Assembly: GCA_035472475.1 (NCBI GenBank)
Contig: DATIPA010000145.1
Location: forward strand, 1-7,373
Length of the DNA: 7,373 nucleotides
Source: JAFAXD01 sp035472475
Lineage (GTDB): Bacteria; Pseudomonadota; Alphaproteobacteria; Rhizobiales; Xanthobacteraceae
Reading direction: 5' to 3'
The notes under the pieces were generated by a model. It did not search any database. It had not been told where the DNA came from and saw only the letters and a list, made by a program, of their open reading frames with translations. How positions within the stretch are numbered: the stretch's first letter is position 1; the number at the start of each line of letters is the position of its first letter. The translations under genes were made by a program, and so were the position numbers. This document shows, one piece after another, positions 7,011-7,373 of this stretch.

Positions 7011-7373
7011 TCATTGCGGTTGCAGATTAGCCGCCGCCGCCAGCCGATCGATTAGGGGCCGATCGCTCGCGATACGGGCCCGCACCCAATCGGCGTCCCC
7101 GATCACGGGCAGCGCGGCCATGGTGTCCAGAAACTTCGCGGAGTCCTCGGTCTTCGAGATCGCGCCCACCCATCCCTCAAGTTTGGCTACGATGGCGGGA
7201 GGCGTGCCAGCGGGCACGAACGCTGCCCACCACGGACTGAAGTGGTAGTCCGGAATCCCCGCCTCCTGCATGGTCGGCACGTCGGGCAGCGCCGTGATCC
7301 GCCGGTTGGTGGTCGCCGCCAGCGCTCGAATGCGGCCGCCTTTGACCTGTCCGACCGCGAATGTGCCATCGAG
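7011..7373 (-). CDS. Bug/TctC-family tripartite tricarboxylate transporter substrate-binding protein, C-terminal part only
   Basis: The frame is open from the right edge to the stop at 7011-7013, giving 120 C-terminal residues of a family usually about 300-330 long. The N-terminal two thirds, with the signal peptide, lie outside the window. Family features visible are GGRIRALAATTNRR (residues 12-25 of the visible part), LPDVPTMQEAGIPDY (29-43) and the stretch FVPAGTPPAIVAKL, all typical of the second lobe of Bug proteins. A GTG at 7280 encodes the Val of PDVPTM and is not a start. These periplasmic proteins bind small carboxylates; they serve TctAB-type transporters or act as orphan sensors. 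The dehydrogenase gene follows about 75 bases downstream on the same strand, which suggests a carboxylate-linked operon. The ligand cannot be told from this fragment. Confidence 0.88.
   Translation of the reverse strand, partial: LDGTFAVGQVKGGRIRALAATTNRRITALPDVPTMQEAGIPDYHFSPWWAAFVPAGTPPAIVAKLEGWVGAISKTEDSAKFLDTMAALPVIGDADWVRARIASDRPLIDRLAAAANLQPQ

Noticed and set aside
7011..7280. A small separate 89-residue gene starting at the GTG at 7280
   Set aside because: The frame stays open to the window edge, and the upstream residues continue the Bug/TctC family pattern. It is the 3' end of a larger gene.

Overview
The window is GC-rich, densely packed DNA from a proteobacterium. It is most likely a soil or freshwater alphaproteobacterium of the Hyphomicrobiales (Bradyrhizobium/Rhodopseudomonas-like). 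This rests on the strong G/C bias at third codon positions, a Bug/TctC-type binding protein, a CocE-type hydrolase and a DUF4344 metallopeptidase. The taxonomic call is inference; nothing here fixes the genus.

Layout. Left half, plus strand: (1) the 3' part of an HpaH-type hydratase gene whose start lies before the window; (2) hpaI, an aldolase, 15 bases later; (3) a CocE/NonD-family serine hydrolase, 47 bases after hpaI, preceded by a perfect 12-bp tandem duplication; (4) an exported DUF4344 zinc-metallopeptidase-like protein, 48 bases after the hydrolase. Right half, minus strand, read from right to left: (5) the 3' end of a Bug/TctC substrate-binding protein gene that runs off the right edge; (6) a D-2-hydroxyacid dehydrogenase-like gene; (7) a thiamine-pyrophosphate (TPP) enzyme of the acetolactate synthase/benzoylformate decarboxylase type. 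The two gene sets converge at 4178-4202. No intergenic gap exceeds about 75 bases. I see no RNA genes, insertion sequences, CRISPR arrays or phage genes.

How the genes may work together. HpaH and HpaI are the last two steps of homoprotocatechuate (4-hydroxyphenylacetate) meta-cleavage: hydration of 2-oxo-hept-4-ene-1,7-dioate, then aldol cleavage to pyruvate and succinate semialdehyde. The earlier enzymes are probably left of the window. The CocE hydrolase could release a substrate from an ester or amide. The minus-strand set reads as a separate module: a periplasmic carboxylate-binding protein, an oxidoreductase acting on a 2-hydroxy/2-oxo acid, and a TPP enzyme that would decarboxylate or ligate a 2-oxo acid. 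No substrate can be named from sequence alone.

Novelty. Most of the window looks like ordinary catabolic accessory DNA. The best candidates for a second look are the altered Rossmann motif of the dehydrogenase, the dehydrogenase/TPP-enzyme/binding-protein module, and the tandem repeat at the hydrolase start. I do not see a clear undescribed system.
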